DNA of 31,633 bases from a virus (IMGVR_UViG_3300033571_011046:1-31633); one strand, 5' to 3'; shown: positions 22,897 to 31,548, counted from the first letter of the stretch. Numbers and translations: made by a program. Notes: generated from the letters alone by a model not told the origin.

Positions 22897-23760
22897 CTAA
22901 AACTTGGAGTTAGTAGGCTTAACTTCGTCTACTTTTGTAACTACTGAAGCTGCTAGATCTTTTGATTGATCATAAGCTTTAGCAGGATCTAAAGTATAGT
23001 ATGCATTAAATCCATACTCACCAGATACTTCTTTATTAAACTTGTCCCACATCTTCTTAGTATAGTCAGTGGGAAACACTTTACCTTTAGAAATATAATT
23101 CATAAAGCTTGCTGGTAAGAACATCTTATTAAAGATAGTTTGATACTGTTCACCTGTGTCTTTTGTTTTAACACCAAGAAGTGCAACAAAAGGTGTATCA
23201 TAATTACCATCTACTAAATCTTGAAGTTCTTTATAGTCACCTTTAAACAAAGGAGCTGTCTCAAGAAGTACATCAGTCTCAGGATCTGTCCATTTAATTC
23301 TACCTAACCAGGAAGTTAAGAAAACACACATATCTTGTTCTCCAACTAATGCCTCTCTAAATCTTTTATATCCTAACTCTTCTTTAGTCTTACTTAAGAA
23401 CATAGTAAAGTTAGCAGGAAGATTTGAAGAATCATCTACATAGAATGTTGAGCAAGTACTATTTACATATTGCTTTTTAATTCCATCTTTTGACTCTTTT
23501 ACCTTATTAGTCAACCAAATACTATGTATAAAATACTGATCTAATTCTTCTGAATGCAACCAGAAGTTAATAGATACTTTTTGATTTCCATCTTGATCTT
23601 GTGAAAGATACTCAGGGTCCATTCCATCTTCAATTGTCTCTCTTTTCAGAAGTTTGTCAATCTCTACTCTGGATGGATTAACTGCTCTTACACTTACTGC
23701 AGTAAAACCTTCATACTTTTCTCTTCTTTTTGTTTGCTGTTGTTCTTTTCCTTTTATCAT
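22897..23760 (-). CDS. Single-stranded DNA-binding-like protein of crAss-phage type
   Basis: The product has 287 residues. It begins with a basic, polar N-terminus (GKEQQQTKRREKYEGFTAVS). A beta-rich core follows with SVRAVNPSRVEIDKLLKRE, KVSINFWLHSEEL, HSIWLTNKVKESKDGIKKQY, and then NSTCSTFYVDDSS. The NP-x-x-E-I start and the KKQY-x-N segment followed by aromatic strands recall the SSB-like family of crAss-like and related Bacteroidota phages. The C-terminal region is Lys/Asp-mixed and ends PTNSKF, without the acidic DDIPF-type tip of bacterial SSB. Its position between the Sak4-like ATPase and the primase supports a fork or recombination role. The assignment rests on pattern memory and context. 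Confidence 0.65.
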   Translation of the reverse strand: MIKGKEQQQTKRREKYEGFTAVSVRAVNPSRVEIDKLLKRETIEDGMDPEYLSQDQDGNQKVSINFWLHSEELDQYFIHSIWLTNKVKESKDGIKKQYVNSTCSTFYVDDSSNLPANFTMFLSKTKEELGYKRFREALVGEQDMCVFLTSWLGRIKWTDPETDVLLETAPLFKGDYKELQDLVDGNYDTPFVALLGVKTKDTGEQYQTIFNKMFLPASFMNYISKGKVFPTDYTKKMWDKFNKEVSGEYGFNAYYTLDPAKAYDQSKDLAASVVTKVDEVKPTNSKF

Positions 23761-23778
23761 AAAATTAAAATTTACTAA

Positions 23779-24591
23779 TTAAATAAATATTTTCTTCCAA
23801 TCTAATACATCATTATAACCTTGAAGGTGTTTTGCTCTACTACCTCCAGATCTTTCTTCTGTACCAGTGAAGTTTACTTTTATCACTCCTTTGTCATTAT
23901 ATACATATCCTATAGCATCAACTTTTCTAGGAAGTATATCTCTAAGTTTACCTGTTAAAGCAAGTTGTTTAGGAAGAACAATCTCTGTATTCTCCTTCAT
24001 GCCAACATACTTATCTTCAACGTGACAAACATAAATTACACACTTCTTAGCTACATTGTTGAAGAGGTCTATAATCTGTAACATTTCATCTCTTGACCAT
24101 CTATAACCGTTACCATCAGGTAAAGTATGAACAGACATATAATCATCATCAGATGGGTCAATATACTCACCACCTCTGATAGGATTACCTCTTTCATCTT
24201 TTACACGATTAAATGATTTACCCTGGATAGAGTTCATATACCTAAAAGTACCACTCCACTCAGACCATTCATTTACTTCAGTTAAAGTATCAATTGCTAC
24301 ATAATCATATTTCTTTCCACTTTCAACTAGTTTCTCTGCTAGTTTTTTAAGCCATTGCATTTTACCAACTGGCCCTCTATCTTGTGGTGCCATGATAGAT
24401 AATGACTCCACTTTTCTTGACCCTAATTCAGTGTCAATTATTAGACAATCCTCAAGCTGAGAGATTGCCGTTGTTTTTCCACATTTTTCTTTACCAAAGA
24501 GAATCATTGTGTTTGCATTAACCTCAGGTTTGTGAGGTTTAGTTGGCAAAGCAAAGTCATCTCCTAAAGTAAGTGTTTTCAAACTTTCCAT
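23779..24591 (-). CDS. Sak4-like RecA-fold ATPase (phage nucleotide-binding/annealing type)
   Basis: The product has 270 residues. Walker A is GKEKCGKT (33-40), preceded by the strand TMILF, and is followed by the short acidic strand DCLIIDTELG. Walker B is YVAIDTLTE. A further strand (KCVIYVCHVEDK) and LALTGKLRDILPRKVDAIGY match the sequence order of Sak4-type single-strand annealing proteins, which are RecA-core ATPases of phages. They work with SSB and exonucleases in recombination. Here the SSB-like gene follows after 18 nt, which supports this. The phage also encodes RecA, so two RecA-fold recombination proteins coexist. The gene starts after a 60-nt gap with a good promoter-like box. 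Confidence 0.8.
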   Translation of the reverse strand: MESLKTLTLGDDFALPTKPHKPEVNANTMILFGKEKCGKTTAISQLEDCLIIDTELGSRKVESLSIMAPQDRGPVGKMQWLKKLAEKLVESGKKYDYVAIDTLTEVNEWSEWSGTFRYMNSIQGKSFNRVKDERGNPIRGGEYIDPSDDDYMSVHTLPDGNGYRWSRDEMLQIIDLFNNVAKKCVIYVCHVEDKYVGMKENTEIVLPKQLALTGKLRDILPRKVDAIGYVYNDKGVIKVNFTGTEERSGGSRAKHLQGYNDVLDWKKIFI

Positions 24592-24609
24592 AATACTTTT
24601 TGATTTTTA

Positions 24610-24617
24610 CAAAGATA
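24610..24617 (-). promoter_or_regulatory. Probable Bacteroidota promoter (-7 box) for the Sak4-SSB unit
   Basis: TATCTTTG on the minus strand is a very good match to TAnnTTTG, 18 nt before the ATG at 24591. T-rich sequence lies at the -33 distance (TTTTTTC). It lies in a 60-nt gap after a gene end with no hairpin, the best promoter candidate in the window. Confidence 0.5.
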
Positions 24618-24651
24618 CAAAAACTATTCTTTAAGAAAAAATATTTTTCGC

Positions 24652-25002
24652 TTATAATCCCATAAATAATGATATAAATGGATCATTAGACGCTTTCATA
24701 TACTTAATAGCTTGGATTATAATTAATCTTCTATAGCTACTATTTACATTCATAAGTTTTTCACAATGTTCTACTATTTCAGATACAGACTTAGTCTCTT
24801 TAGACTTATTTGATATCTCTTTATTTAAATTATCAATATCACTTTCTTCTATACAACATGCTTCAAACACTTGACCTTCTTGATGATAGTAAGGTTTTAC
24901 TTCTATATTACCTGTTTTACTTAAACTATCTGCAACTTCTAATATTTCACTACTTTCTAATTCCTGATTATTAAATAATTTCTCAATTATTGCCTGTTTC
25001 AT
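24652..25002 (-). CDS. Hypothetical 116-aa helical protein
   Basis: The product has 116 residues from the ATG at 25002. A longer frame reaching 25041 begins at TTG inside the helicase gene and is not preferred. The sequence is helical throughout (EKLFNNQELESSEILEVADS, then SDIDNLNKEISNKSKETKSV) with a pair of cysteines (FEACCIEE) and ends YMKASNDPFISLFMGL. No family is recognised. It overlaps the SF2 helicase gene by 20 nt and ends before the promoter-bearing gap, so it closes the polymerase-helicase unit. Confidence 0.6.
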   Translation of the reverse strand: MKQAIIEKLFNNQELESSEILEVADSLSKTGNIEVKPYYHQEGQVFEACCIEESDIDNLNKEISNKSKETKSVSEIVEHCEKLMNVNSSYRRLIIIQAIKYMKASNDPFISLFMGL

Positions 25003-26113
25003 AAACTTTAGATTTAATAAACTTAATCTTAGATTTGTCAAAAAATTCCAAGGCTTTACTAAGCCATCTTTGTTCTACTTCTTCATCAGTTGATATAATA
25101 AATATCTTAGCTTTTTTCTCTGGATTATTATATTCCATAGCCATACATCTATTTATCTTCTGAGCAAGATTTTCTGCATTACTATCAAAGTAATTAATTA
25201 TTACTTTATTTAAAGACTTATAGGTTACACCAGTATTTCCAATCTTTACTACAGATAAGTGATTTGTTTTACCATCACAAAAGTCTTGAAATTCTGACTC
25301 ACTATCTTTAACTTTACTATGATGAGAACTAATACCTAAAGATTCTGCAATAGAAATTACACCACAAAATACAAGAATTCTTTCATCACTAAACCTTGCT
25401 AATAGCTGTTTAGTCTTATCTCTTTTAGCTATACTATTTTGAATAATTCTCATTCTAGCAAGTCTCAAGAACATAGTATTCTTATTTCTTCTTTCTAGAT
25501 CATTTATTATCCAACTATAGCTATCAAATTGTTGCTTTTCAGTCCTAACCTTATCTTTGTATTTTTGCTTTTTAGTATTATCTAAAGGCACTGTAAGTAC
25601 AGTAATCTGGTAATCTACAATTACTCCTTCATCTATAGCTTGCTCAATTGGATATGTAGCAAGTACTGATATTCCAAGTTTCTGCTTTAAGTCTTTCTCT
25701 GTCCATTTTGATAATGTACCAGTAAGACCTAGAAAATAACCTTTTGTTTTTGCAAAAAAATTATGGTTATCTAGCATTTCTTTAAGAGAATCAATTTGAG
25801 CTTCAGATAATAAATGTATTTCATCTATTACAATAAGATCAAATTGCTTTTCTACATACTTTTTTAGAGACACATGTGTAGTATAAGTTACATTACTATC
25901 ATCATAACCTCTCTTTTCAAAGTCTGCTTTCCAAGCATCTTTAATCTTTGTATCTGGGTAAGCGATAATTATACTCTTTGGTATTATACTCTCGAGTATA
26001 TTTATTGTAGTATAAATCTTACCAAATCTAGGACATAGATTTAGAATACCATTCTTACCTTTTTTTATCCATGTATCTGCAAACTCTTTTTGTCTTTTAT
26101 CTCTTAAACTCAT
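24983..26113 (-). CDS. SF2 DEAD/DEAH-like helicase with altered Walker A
   Basis: The product has 376 residues. Motif I is LCPRFGKIYTT (28-35), in which the usual Thr/Ser after GK is Ile (I33). Motif Ia lies near SIIIAYPD. Motif II is LIVIDEIHLL (D97-E98-I99-H100). Motif III is LGLTGTL. The second RecA-like domain has ERILVFCGV, then VVKIGNTGVTYKSLNKVIIN, and motif VI as QKINRCM. This set is typical of compact UvsW-like phage SF2 helicases that remodel forks or branched DNA. The Ile in motif I normally would impair Mg-ATP binding, so the protein could be a weak ATPase. It overlaps the previous gene by 4 nt (ATGA). Helicase fold is firm; activity is uncertain. Confidence 0.85.
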   Translation of the reverse strand: MSLRDKRQKEFADTWIKKGKNGILNLCPRFGKIYTTINILESIIPKSIIIAYPDTKIKDAWKADFEKRGYDDSNVTYTTHVSLKKYVEKQFDLIVIDEIHLLSEAQIDSLKEMLDNHNFFAKTKGYFLGLTGTLSKWTEKDLKQKLGISVLATYPIEQAIDEGVIVDYQITVLTVPLDNTKKQKYKDKVRTEKQQFDSYSWIINDLERRNKNTMFLRLARMRIIQNSIAKRDKTKQLLARFSDERILVFCGVISIAESLGISSHHSKVKDSESEFQDFCDGKTNHLSVVKIGNTGVTYKSLNKVIINYFDSNAENLAQKINRCMAMEYNNPEKKAKIFIISTDEEVEQRWLSKALEFFDKSKIKFIKSKVYETGNN

Positions 26114-26520
26114 GGTATATACTTGTGTGACTTGTTAATAATTGTATCCAACCAAGGAATTCCAGTATCAGCAACTTTAAGTTTAATGCATGCATATTGT
26201 CTCAAAGTCATCTCTTTAAATGGAATATCTTCAAGCTCTTTAAATGGTTTATCCTCCCATACTAAAGAACAATCCTTTATTGGAATGAGATATTTCTTAG
26301 TACCTTCATCCTGCTTATAATGAGTAGACATTTCATCTACTTTAGGAAAAAGGTATATTTTTTTGTCATATAAGTTAAAAAAATAAAAATCATCTTTAGT
26401 TTCACTGCCATATAATGCTACATAAACAGTTCCATCTAGAAGAAATGTTGATTTTTTAAAACAGTTCTCAGTATTTATACCTAAAGCTGAAAGTTTTTCA
26501 ATTAGTTCTTTCTTTTCCAT
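26110..26520 (-). CDS. Hypothetical 136-aa protein
   Basis: The product has 136 residues. It begins MEKKELIEKLSALGINTENC, like a short helical lead. A beta-rich centre follows (TFLLDGTVYVALYGSETKDD, FYFFNLYDKKIYLFPK), and the last part is helical with LRQYACIKLKVADTGIPWLD. No motif of a known enzyme is visible. It sits between the DnaB-type helicase (1 nt away) and the SF2 helicase (4-nt overlap), so it is co-translated with them and may be a replication accessory protein. That is inference from position only. Confidence 0.6.
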   Translation of the reverse strand: MEKKELIEKLSALGINTENCFKKSTFLLDGTVYVALYGSETKDDFYFFNLYDKKIYLFPKVDEMSTHYKQDEGTKKYLIPIKDCSLVWEDKPFKELEDIPFKEMTLRQYACIKLKVADTGIPWLDTIINKSHKYIP

Positions 26521-26521
26521 A

Positions 26522-27460
26522 TTAATATTCTTTTATTGACATGTGTTTAAAATTCTCCTTGTAATGTAATATAAAATCACCTTCAGAGTTCCTGTTCTTT
26601 ACTATATGAGCAAATAGATCATTTGTATCTACATTAATACAAGATCCACTATTCCTCTTACCATAAAGAGAGATACCATATTTAGATGGCTTATTTAGTA
26701 AAAGGATAGTCTCACTAAACATTGCAGCAGCATCGCCTCCATAAACATCACCTTGTCTTGGAAATGCTCTATCTGTACCATCTTCTTGTCTTTCTTCAAA
26801 CTCTCTATTTACCTGAGTAAGAAACATAAATATTACTGGATGAGATTTCTTTATAGAGTTTGCCTCCATAAGTAGATTTAATAACATTTGTACTTGAGAA
26901 GTCTCACTTGCAGATTGTCTAGCTAGTAAAGTATGATCTACTCTTACTAAGACATTTCTTTTAACTTTATCTACAAATCTTTTTACAGTATCAGCAAATT
27001 CTTTTACTGTAAGAGGTTCTTCAGAAAAAGTAATTGGTAATCTACCATACTTATCTCTTAGTATCTGCTGTATAATATTTAATTCAACAGGAGTTATCTT
27101 ATTTCCATCTGCTGAAATAATATGCTTATAGCTTTCTTTTATTTCTGCAGATAGCCTTCTTAATAAAATTACCTTAGATGATAATTCCCAGTTAAAGTCT
27201 AATAGATCAAATGTAGGAAGGCCGTCTTCACCTACATTACTTCTAAATGCACCATCAATTATACAATCACTGAATGCACTTTTACCAACACTTGGTCTAC
27301 CACCAATTGTCAATGTAGATGACCACTCAATCCCATCAATCATACATTTATCCAATTTAGGAAATCCTGTTTTCATTGATGAAACTGTACCGTCCATCCT
27401 ACTTTTGATATACGACTCTACCTCATTAATTGCTTCATCTATACTTTTAAATTTTGCCAT
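26522..27460 (-). CDS. dnaB: DnaB-type replicative helicase, C-terminal motor only
   Basis: The product has 312 residues. It lacks the N-terminal primase-interaction domain of cellular DnaB (about 450-470 aa), as in many phage helicases. A short lead is followed by TGFPKLDKCM and Walker A GGRPSVGKSAF (53-63). Walker B is VLVRVDHTLL. A motif-3-like strand (VIFMFLTQVNREFEER) and the final IVKNRNSEGDFILHY (KNR-x-x-x-G) match the DnaB family. The hexamer unwinds DNA ahead of the polymerase and works with the Toprim primase encoded downstream. The gene overlaps the next upstream gene by 1 nt. The Asp of Walker B is followed by His (VDHTLL). The call is strong. Confidence 0.9.
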   Translation of the reverse strand: MAKFKSIDEAINEVESYIKSRMDGTVSSMKTGFPKLDKCMIDGIEWSSTLTIGGRPSVGKSAFSDCIIDGAFRSNVGEDGLPTFDLLDFNWELSSKVILLRRLSAEIKESYKHIISADGNKITPVELNIIQQILRDKYGRLPITFSEEPLTVKEFADTVKRFVDKVKRNVLVRVDHTLLARQSASETSQVQMLLNLLMEANSIKKSHPVIFMFLTQVNREFEERQEDGTDRAFPRQGDVYGGDAAAMFSETILLLNKPSKYGISLYGKRNSGSCINVDTNDLFAHIVKNRNSEGDFILHYKENFKHMSIKEY

Positions 27461-28104
27461 TATATTAGTTTTTGTGAACTTTTAAAGGAGGTACCTGGAT
27501 TATCATCTGGATTCTCCATATCAGTTACAAGAGGAGAAGAACCATTCTTAAAGATATAGTAATGAAATAATGGTAACCAAGTATTTGATGTAGCACATCT
27601 ATCTATATATGCAATTAAAGTTTTCTCCATGAGAGTAAAATCTTTTATCTTATAAAGAGTTATAACTTTATTTGCTACTTTGAAGAAATCAGTTGAATTT
27701 GGAAAGAAAGAATAAAACTTATTCTCTATTCTTGCTCTTACTTGATATTTGCCAGTATGATACTTTATTCTTTCTCTACAATTAGCATATATAGTAATTA
27801 ATACATTTCTTATATCTTTTCTACCTTCTTGTTCTTCAGTAACAACTTTAATTTGACTATTTGTAGTGATATGGACAGTAGATAGTTCTATCTCTCCAAA
27901 CTCACAGTTTTGGACAAAGTCTATGCCCTTTTCAGTAAGGTTATGATCTGCATCAATATAATCTTTCTTAATAAGTAAGTTAATGAAACCCCTTACACGT
28001 TCATTGTAAGGGATTTCTTGTTTTGAACTTATCTTACAAAGGAGATAATAATGATCTAGTAAAAGACCTTCACTTAGGATCTCTTTGTACTTTTCTATAT
28101 TCAT
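27460..28104 (-). CDS. Hypothetical 214-aa protein with winged-helix-like N-terminus
   Basis: The product has 214 residues. The N-terminal 70 have the order helix, helix, then INLLIKKDYIDADHNLTEKG, which looks like the recognition helix and wing of a winged-helix domain. The middle has QIKVVTEEQEGRKDIRNVLI and the second half is aromatic-rich (ENKFYSFFPNSTDFFKVANK). It ends in a disordered tail with NPDDNPGTSFKSS. It immediately precedes the DnaB-type helicase gene (1-nt overlap), the usual place for a helicase loader or replication initiator in phages. A loader role is inference; no AAA motif is present. Confidence 0.6.
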   Translation of the reverse strand: MNIEKYKEILSEGLLLDHYYLLCKISSKQEIPYNERVRGFINLLIKKDYIDADHNLTEKGIDFVQNCEFGEIELSTVHITTNSQIKVVTEEQEGRKDIRNVLITIYANCRERIKYHTGKYQVRARIENKFYSFFPNSTDFFKVANKVITLYKIKDFTLMEKTLIAYIDRCATSNTWLPLFHYYIFKNGSSPLVTDMENPDDNPGTSFKSSQKLI

Positions 28105-28319
28105 CTTTTTGAAAGATTATCTGTTTCTAAATCTAGTGGAATAAATTTATCATCTATTTCAAATCCTCTTAATACAATCTTACTATACCTTGGATATTCT
28201 TTTCTCAAGAATTCAATTGCTTCATTTACATCACCTTCAATAGCTTCCTCAAAAACTTCGTTAGTGTTGAAGTCAGTAACAGTAAAAATTGTAGTGCTCT
28301 TTTTCAATTCTGTTTCCAT
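28101..28319 (-). CDS. Small 72-aa acidic protein
   Basis: The product has 72 residues: a short N-terminal strand (KKSTTIFTVTDFNTNEV), an acidic helix (EEAIEGDVNEAIEFLRKEYP) and a second strand (KIVLRGFEIDDKFIPLD). The beta-alpha-beta order with an acidic helix looks like a small ferredoxin-type or accessory fold. No family is recognised. It lies 11 nt after the polymerase gene and overlaps the next gene by 4 nt, so it is part of the same message. Confidence 0.6.
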   Translation of the reverse strand: METELKKSTTIFTVTDFNTNEVFEEAIEGDVNEAIEFLRKEYPRYSKIVLRGFEIDDKFIPLDLETDNLSKR

Positions 28320-28330
28320 GTAATTTAATT

Positions 28331-30397
28331 TTAGAATAAAGAAATTTGTTCTGTCTTAAATCTGTTGGCATAACTTAGTGCCTTTTTAGTTTTCTCAATA
28401 GAATCTATTCTCTTGAGAGTTTGTAATATATAGTATGAATAATCAATATCATACTTTTCCATGCTTCCATTAAAATAGTACTTATTAAAATACTTCAGTT
28501 TAGGTTGTCCCATCCAGAAGTAATCTTTATCAGTAGCTTCACAATGCGAATTTACAGAATTTCCATCATAGTCAAAGCCTCTTTTCATAAAAACATTTCC
28601 ACTTTTTGATACAAAATATCTAATCAGTTTCTTATGTTTTACTATTTCAGGGTTATTTCTATCATCTGTTTCTATAATCTCCTCATAGTGCATATTACCA
28701 GATGCTTTCTTAGCTATACAGAAATCAAATATATTCTTGTGAGAAGTAATAAACTCAATAGGATCTTTTTTATGTACAAAATAAGCCTCGAGTGCAAGAT
28801 TTATTATTCTCTTACTCTTATTCTTATTTATCTCAAACTCAGTCATGAATCTGCCCTTTTTCTTTACAGATCCATCTAGTTTTACAGCAATATAATGATT
28901 GATACTTTCTTGCCATAATACTGAGAAATCAACATATTCAAGCTTTCCTAGCTCGTTATTACCTACTATATTTTCCCATTCTATACAGACTTTTGCATAA
29001 TCTTCTTGCTTAGATTCTGGGAATGTAGATACAACACCATCAGTATTTCCAGATATTACAGTTATACCTGCAGATTCCAACATCTCAATTAATAGTAGAA
29101 TCTCCATTTGACAACCAATAGTTACTCTAAGCATACCTTCTGGATACTCTAGAAATGATCCCTGTTGATTTAATTTACCATAATAACCACCATTTAGACA
29201 GAGTTTTAACATTTCTTGAACAGACATACACTCTCTCGCAACTGCAGAATTAGTTTCCTTCTTTGCTCTAGATTTAAGTGCAATCCTTCTAGTAATCTTC
29301 TCTTTAAATTGTTTGATTATTGTGGGCTTTAGATGCTTTGGATAAATATCATTCTTAGCTATAAAGTTTGGATATTGAGACCCAACATCAGCATCTCTTG
29401 TAATCCAACCATCCATAGTCTGTATCTTTCTATGAGATTCTGTAGAATGTAAACCACCTTTTGCAACAGTATATGTAGTTTTACCTATAACTATTGGAAA
29501 TTCTTGTTTTATATTCTTTACATACTCACTACCCAACTGATTTTGAAATTCTATTAGCTTATCTGTCTTAAACTGAACTGTTGGAGGAAAGAATTTACTA
29601 AATTTCTGGCCATAAGGATGTTTTATATTCTTTGTAAATAAATCTGAATCATCCTCTATTCCTTCTTGTAGTTTATATTCTAGTTTATTCCATTCTTCAC
29701 CGATCTTAACATCGCTCCAGTTTAAACATTGTAATCCAGTTTCTTTCATTACATCAAACCTATCTTGAATCTTATTCTTTCCTTTATAGTCTTTAAGTTC
29801 TTCAAGATCTACATTACCAATAGTAAGATTAAGTAAAGCTTCAGTAACTAAACAGTCATTTTTTCTATATGACTTAATTATATCTATTTGTTCAGGAGTA
29901 ACAGAACTAATATTATGTCCTATTGGCATTTCCTCTACATCCTGATTCAACATAAATGCACACCATTTCAATGAAGTTCTTCTGGCCTCATTGTCAAAGT
30001 GATGTATCTTAAATAAGTCAATTGCCTTTACTGGAAAATCACTCTCTTTATATGGAAGAGGTATCTGATATTTTTGATTATCAATATGTTGTTGTACAAA
30101 TCCATATATCTTCTCACATATTTGCAGATTTGTAAGATCATACCAATCATTATAGTTTACAAGAATAAACTGTAATACTTGATGGTCAAATCCAATACCA
30201 TTAAAACTTACATGATAATCAAACTTATTGTCTAGATAAAAACTTACAAGTTTATAAAGGTCATTTTTGTATTCACTAATTTCAAACTCTATCCATTCTT
30301 TTGTATCTGGGTCATATAGACCATAATCAAAGAAACACTTTAGTGTCTCAATATCAAATATTCCTATTTTATAATCTTTTCCATTTGCAATAATCAT
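28331..30397 (-). CDS. Family B DNA polymerase with 3'-5' exonuclease
   Basis: The product has 688 residues. The exonuclease has Exo I GIFDIET (D15, E17), Exo II VSFNGIGFD (D71) and Exo III SYRKNDCLV (Y177, D181). The polymerase has a conserved AKGGLHS segment, motif A RDADVGSQYPNF (D337, S340, Y342), motif B KLCLNGGYYGK (K398, N402, Y406, G407) and motif C ISGNTDGVV (D453). In motif C the first Asp of the usual DTD is Asn (N451), a form I recall from other phage family B enzymes. The size is small for the family (700-900 aa). It replicates the phage genome with the DnaB-type helicase and primase. The gene start overlaps the dNMP kinase stop by 4 nt. Confidence 0.9.
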   Translation of the reverse strand: MIIANGKDYKIGIFDIETLKCFFDYGLYDPDTKEWIEFEISEYKNDLYKLVSFYLDNKFDYHVSFNGIGFDHQVLQFILVNYNDWYDLTNLQICEKIYGFVQQHIDNQKYQIPLPYKESDFPVKAIDLFKIHHFDNEARRTSLKWCAFMLNQDVEEMPIGHNISSVTPEQIDIIKSYRKNDCLVTEALLNLTIGNVDLEELKDYKGKNKIQDRFDVMKETGLQCLNWSDVKIGEEWNKLEYKLQEGIEDDSDLFTKNIKHPYGQKFSKFFPPTVQFKTDKLIEFQNQLGSEYVKNIKQEFPIVIGKTTYTVAKGGLHSTESHRKIQTMDGWITRDADVGSQYPNFIAKNDIYPKHLKPTIIKQFKEKITRRIALKSRAKKETNSAVARECMSVQEMLKLCLNGGYYGKLNQQGSFLEYPEGMLRVTIGCQMEILLLIEMLESAGITVISGNTDGVVSTFPESKQEDYAKVCIEWENIVGNNELGKLEYVDFSVLWQESINHYIAVKLDGSVKKKGRFMTEFEINKNKSKRIINLALEAYFVHKKDPIEFITSHKNIFDFCIAKKASGNMHYEEIIETDDRNNPEIVKHKKLIRYFVSKSGNVFMKRGFDYDGNSVNSHCEATDKDYFWMGQPKLKYFNKYYFNGSMEKYDIDYSYYILQTLKRIDSIEKTKKALSYANRFKTEQISLF

Positions 30398-31023
30398 GTT
30401 AAAATCTTTTCATCTTTGAGAATGTTTTCTATTGTAAAAGATAGAGATACTAAATCTGAAACATTTCCAATCTTGTAATCAAACTCCCAATTATCAAGAG
30501 AGACTTCAGATGGATGATTATTTATTGGTTTATAGAAAGGTCTATCAACTCTAATAATTTTTCCACCTCTATCTTTTATTGCTTTAGCTTCATTAGGAAA
30601 TCTAACATCTGTAATAATCCAATCTTCGTGAACTGAATAATCTGCAAATAAAGCATTTACCCAGACATTATAATGTAAATTATCTCTTAATGCATCTGTT
30701 CCTAATTTTTGTAATAACTCTCTATAAGTCATTGGCATTCCGTGCATACTCCATTCTGGACCAAGATTAGTCTTCTTAAACTCTTGATCCTCAAACTTTT
30801 CTATTGGAATACCAGTAAGCAGGGAAGCTATTTCTTTTAACTTCCCTGCAAACTTCATTATTTCCCATCCTGATTGTTCTGCAAGCCACCACTCGTGGTG
30901 TTTATAATCTTTCAGAATTTCTTCAAGGCTAATATCACCTTTATTATAACATTTAAGATATTGTATAATCTTACCAATTGTATCCTTACCGGATCCAGAA
31001 TAACCATTAATTCCTATTATCAT
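30394..31023 (-). CDS. Deoxynucleoside monophosphate kinase (T4 gp1-like)
   Basis: The product has 209 residues. The P-loop is INGYSGSGKDT (5-15), the GKDT form typical of phage dNMP kinases. Downstream are LLQKLGTDALRDNLHYNVWV and the strand IITDVRFPNEAKAIKDRGG, both characteristic of the family, then IRVDRP. It phosphorylates dNMPs to dNDPs for phage DNA synthesis, in step with RNR and dUTPase (dUMP supply) encoded in the same block. The start overlaps the previous small gene by 4 nt and the stop overlaps the polymerase start. Confidence 0.85.
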   Translation of the reverse strand: MIIGINGYSGSGKDTIGKIIQYLKCYNKGDISLEEILKDYKHHEWWLAEQSGWEIMKFAGKLKEIASLLTGIPIEKFEDQEFKKTNLGPEWSMHGMPMTYRELLQKLGTDALRDNLHYNVWVNALFADYSVHEDWIITDVRFPNEAKAIKDRGGKIIRVDRPFYKPINNHPSEVSLDNWEFDYKIGNVSDLVSLSFTIENILKDEKILT

Positions 31024-31313
31024 ATATTTTCATTTTTTACTGACCTTGGCGAAGGACCAAGATACAAAGAAAATCTGAAACTTTCTCTTAAATACTTAGG
31101 AATTTTTGATTGTTTTATATGCTTTTCTACAATATCTTTGAATACACTATCGTCTATAACATAATCATCAAATGGTATCTTTTTTCTACCATCTGGTTCT
31201 ATTTCTGCATCATCCATAAGCTTCATAAAATCAGCTTTTGGAATTGCATTATAATATACTTCTACTAAACAGTTTACTACTGCATTAGTAAATTTTACAC
31301 TATTCATACGCAT
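31020..31313 (-). CDS. Hypothetical 97-aa protein
   Basis: The product has 97 residues; a second ATG (31307) two codons later is an alternative start. The sequence is helical with AVVNCLVEVYYNAIPKADFM and an acidic stretch, and it ends SFRFSLYLGPSPRSVKN. There is no motif of a known family. It sits 1 nt after the 77-aa gene and overlaps the dNMP kinase by 4 nt, so it is co-translated with them. Function unknown. Confidence 0.6.
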   Translation of the reverse strand: MRMNSVKFTNAVVNCLVEVYYNAIPKADFMKLMDDAEIEPDGRKKIPFDDYVIDDSVFKDIVEKHIKQSKIPKYLRESFRFSLYLGPSPRSVKNENI

Positions 31314-31314
31314 A

Positions 31315-31548
31315 TTACCATCTTCTTTTTGTTAATCCTATTATATCTTCTTTAGTCATCTTTTTTATATAATTATCTCTTTGTTTCATAACTGTATCAT
31401 CCCATACCATTTTACAGTCATATTTACCATCTTCATCTATTGATAGTATTTCCCATGTCTTATTTACTATTCCCCAACCTGTAACTGTATAACCTTGATA
31501 CTCTTCTGAGAATCTTTGTCCTACTTCAAATGTTTTTTCCGTACTCAT
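31315..31548 (-). CDS. Hypothetical 77-aa protein
   Basis: The product has 77 residues. The strands GQRFSEEYQGYTVTGWGIVN and TWEILSIDEDGKYDCKMVWD are of the kind found in small SH3-like barrels, and a basic C-terminus follows (EDIIGLTKRRW). No family is recognised. The ATG lies inside the end of the truncated gene at the right edge of the window. Preceded by A/T-rich sequence, with no Shine-Dalgarno motif. Confidence 0.6.
   Translation of the reverse strand: MSTEKTFEVGQRFSEEYQGYTVTGWGIVNKTWEILSIDEDGKYDCKMVWDDTVMKQRDNYIKKMTKEDIIGLTKRRW

Noticed and set aside
6888-24591. tRNA genes or a small RNA in the intergenic gaps
   Set aside because: The gaps are at most 146 nt. They contain hairpins or promoter-like boxes, and no cloverleaf was found.
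25003-25041. Longer start of the 116-aa gene at 25041
   Set aside because: The codon is TTG inside the helicase gene; the ATG at 25002 is a better start.
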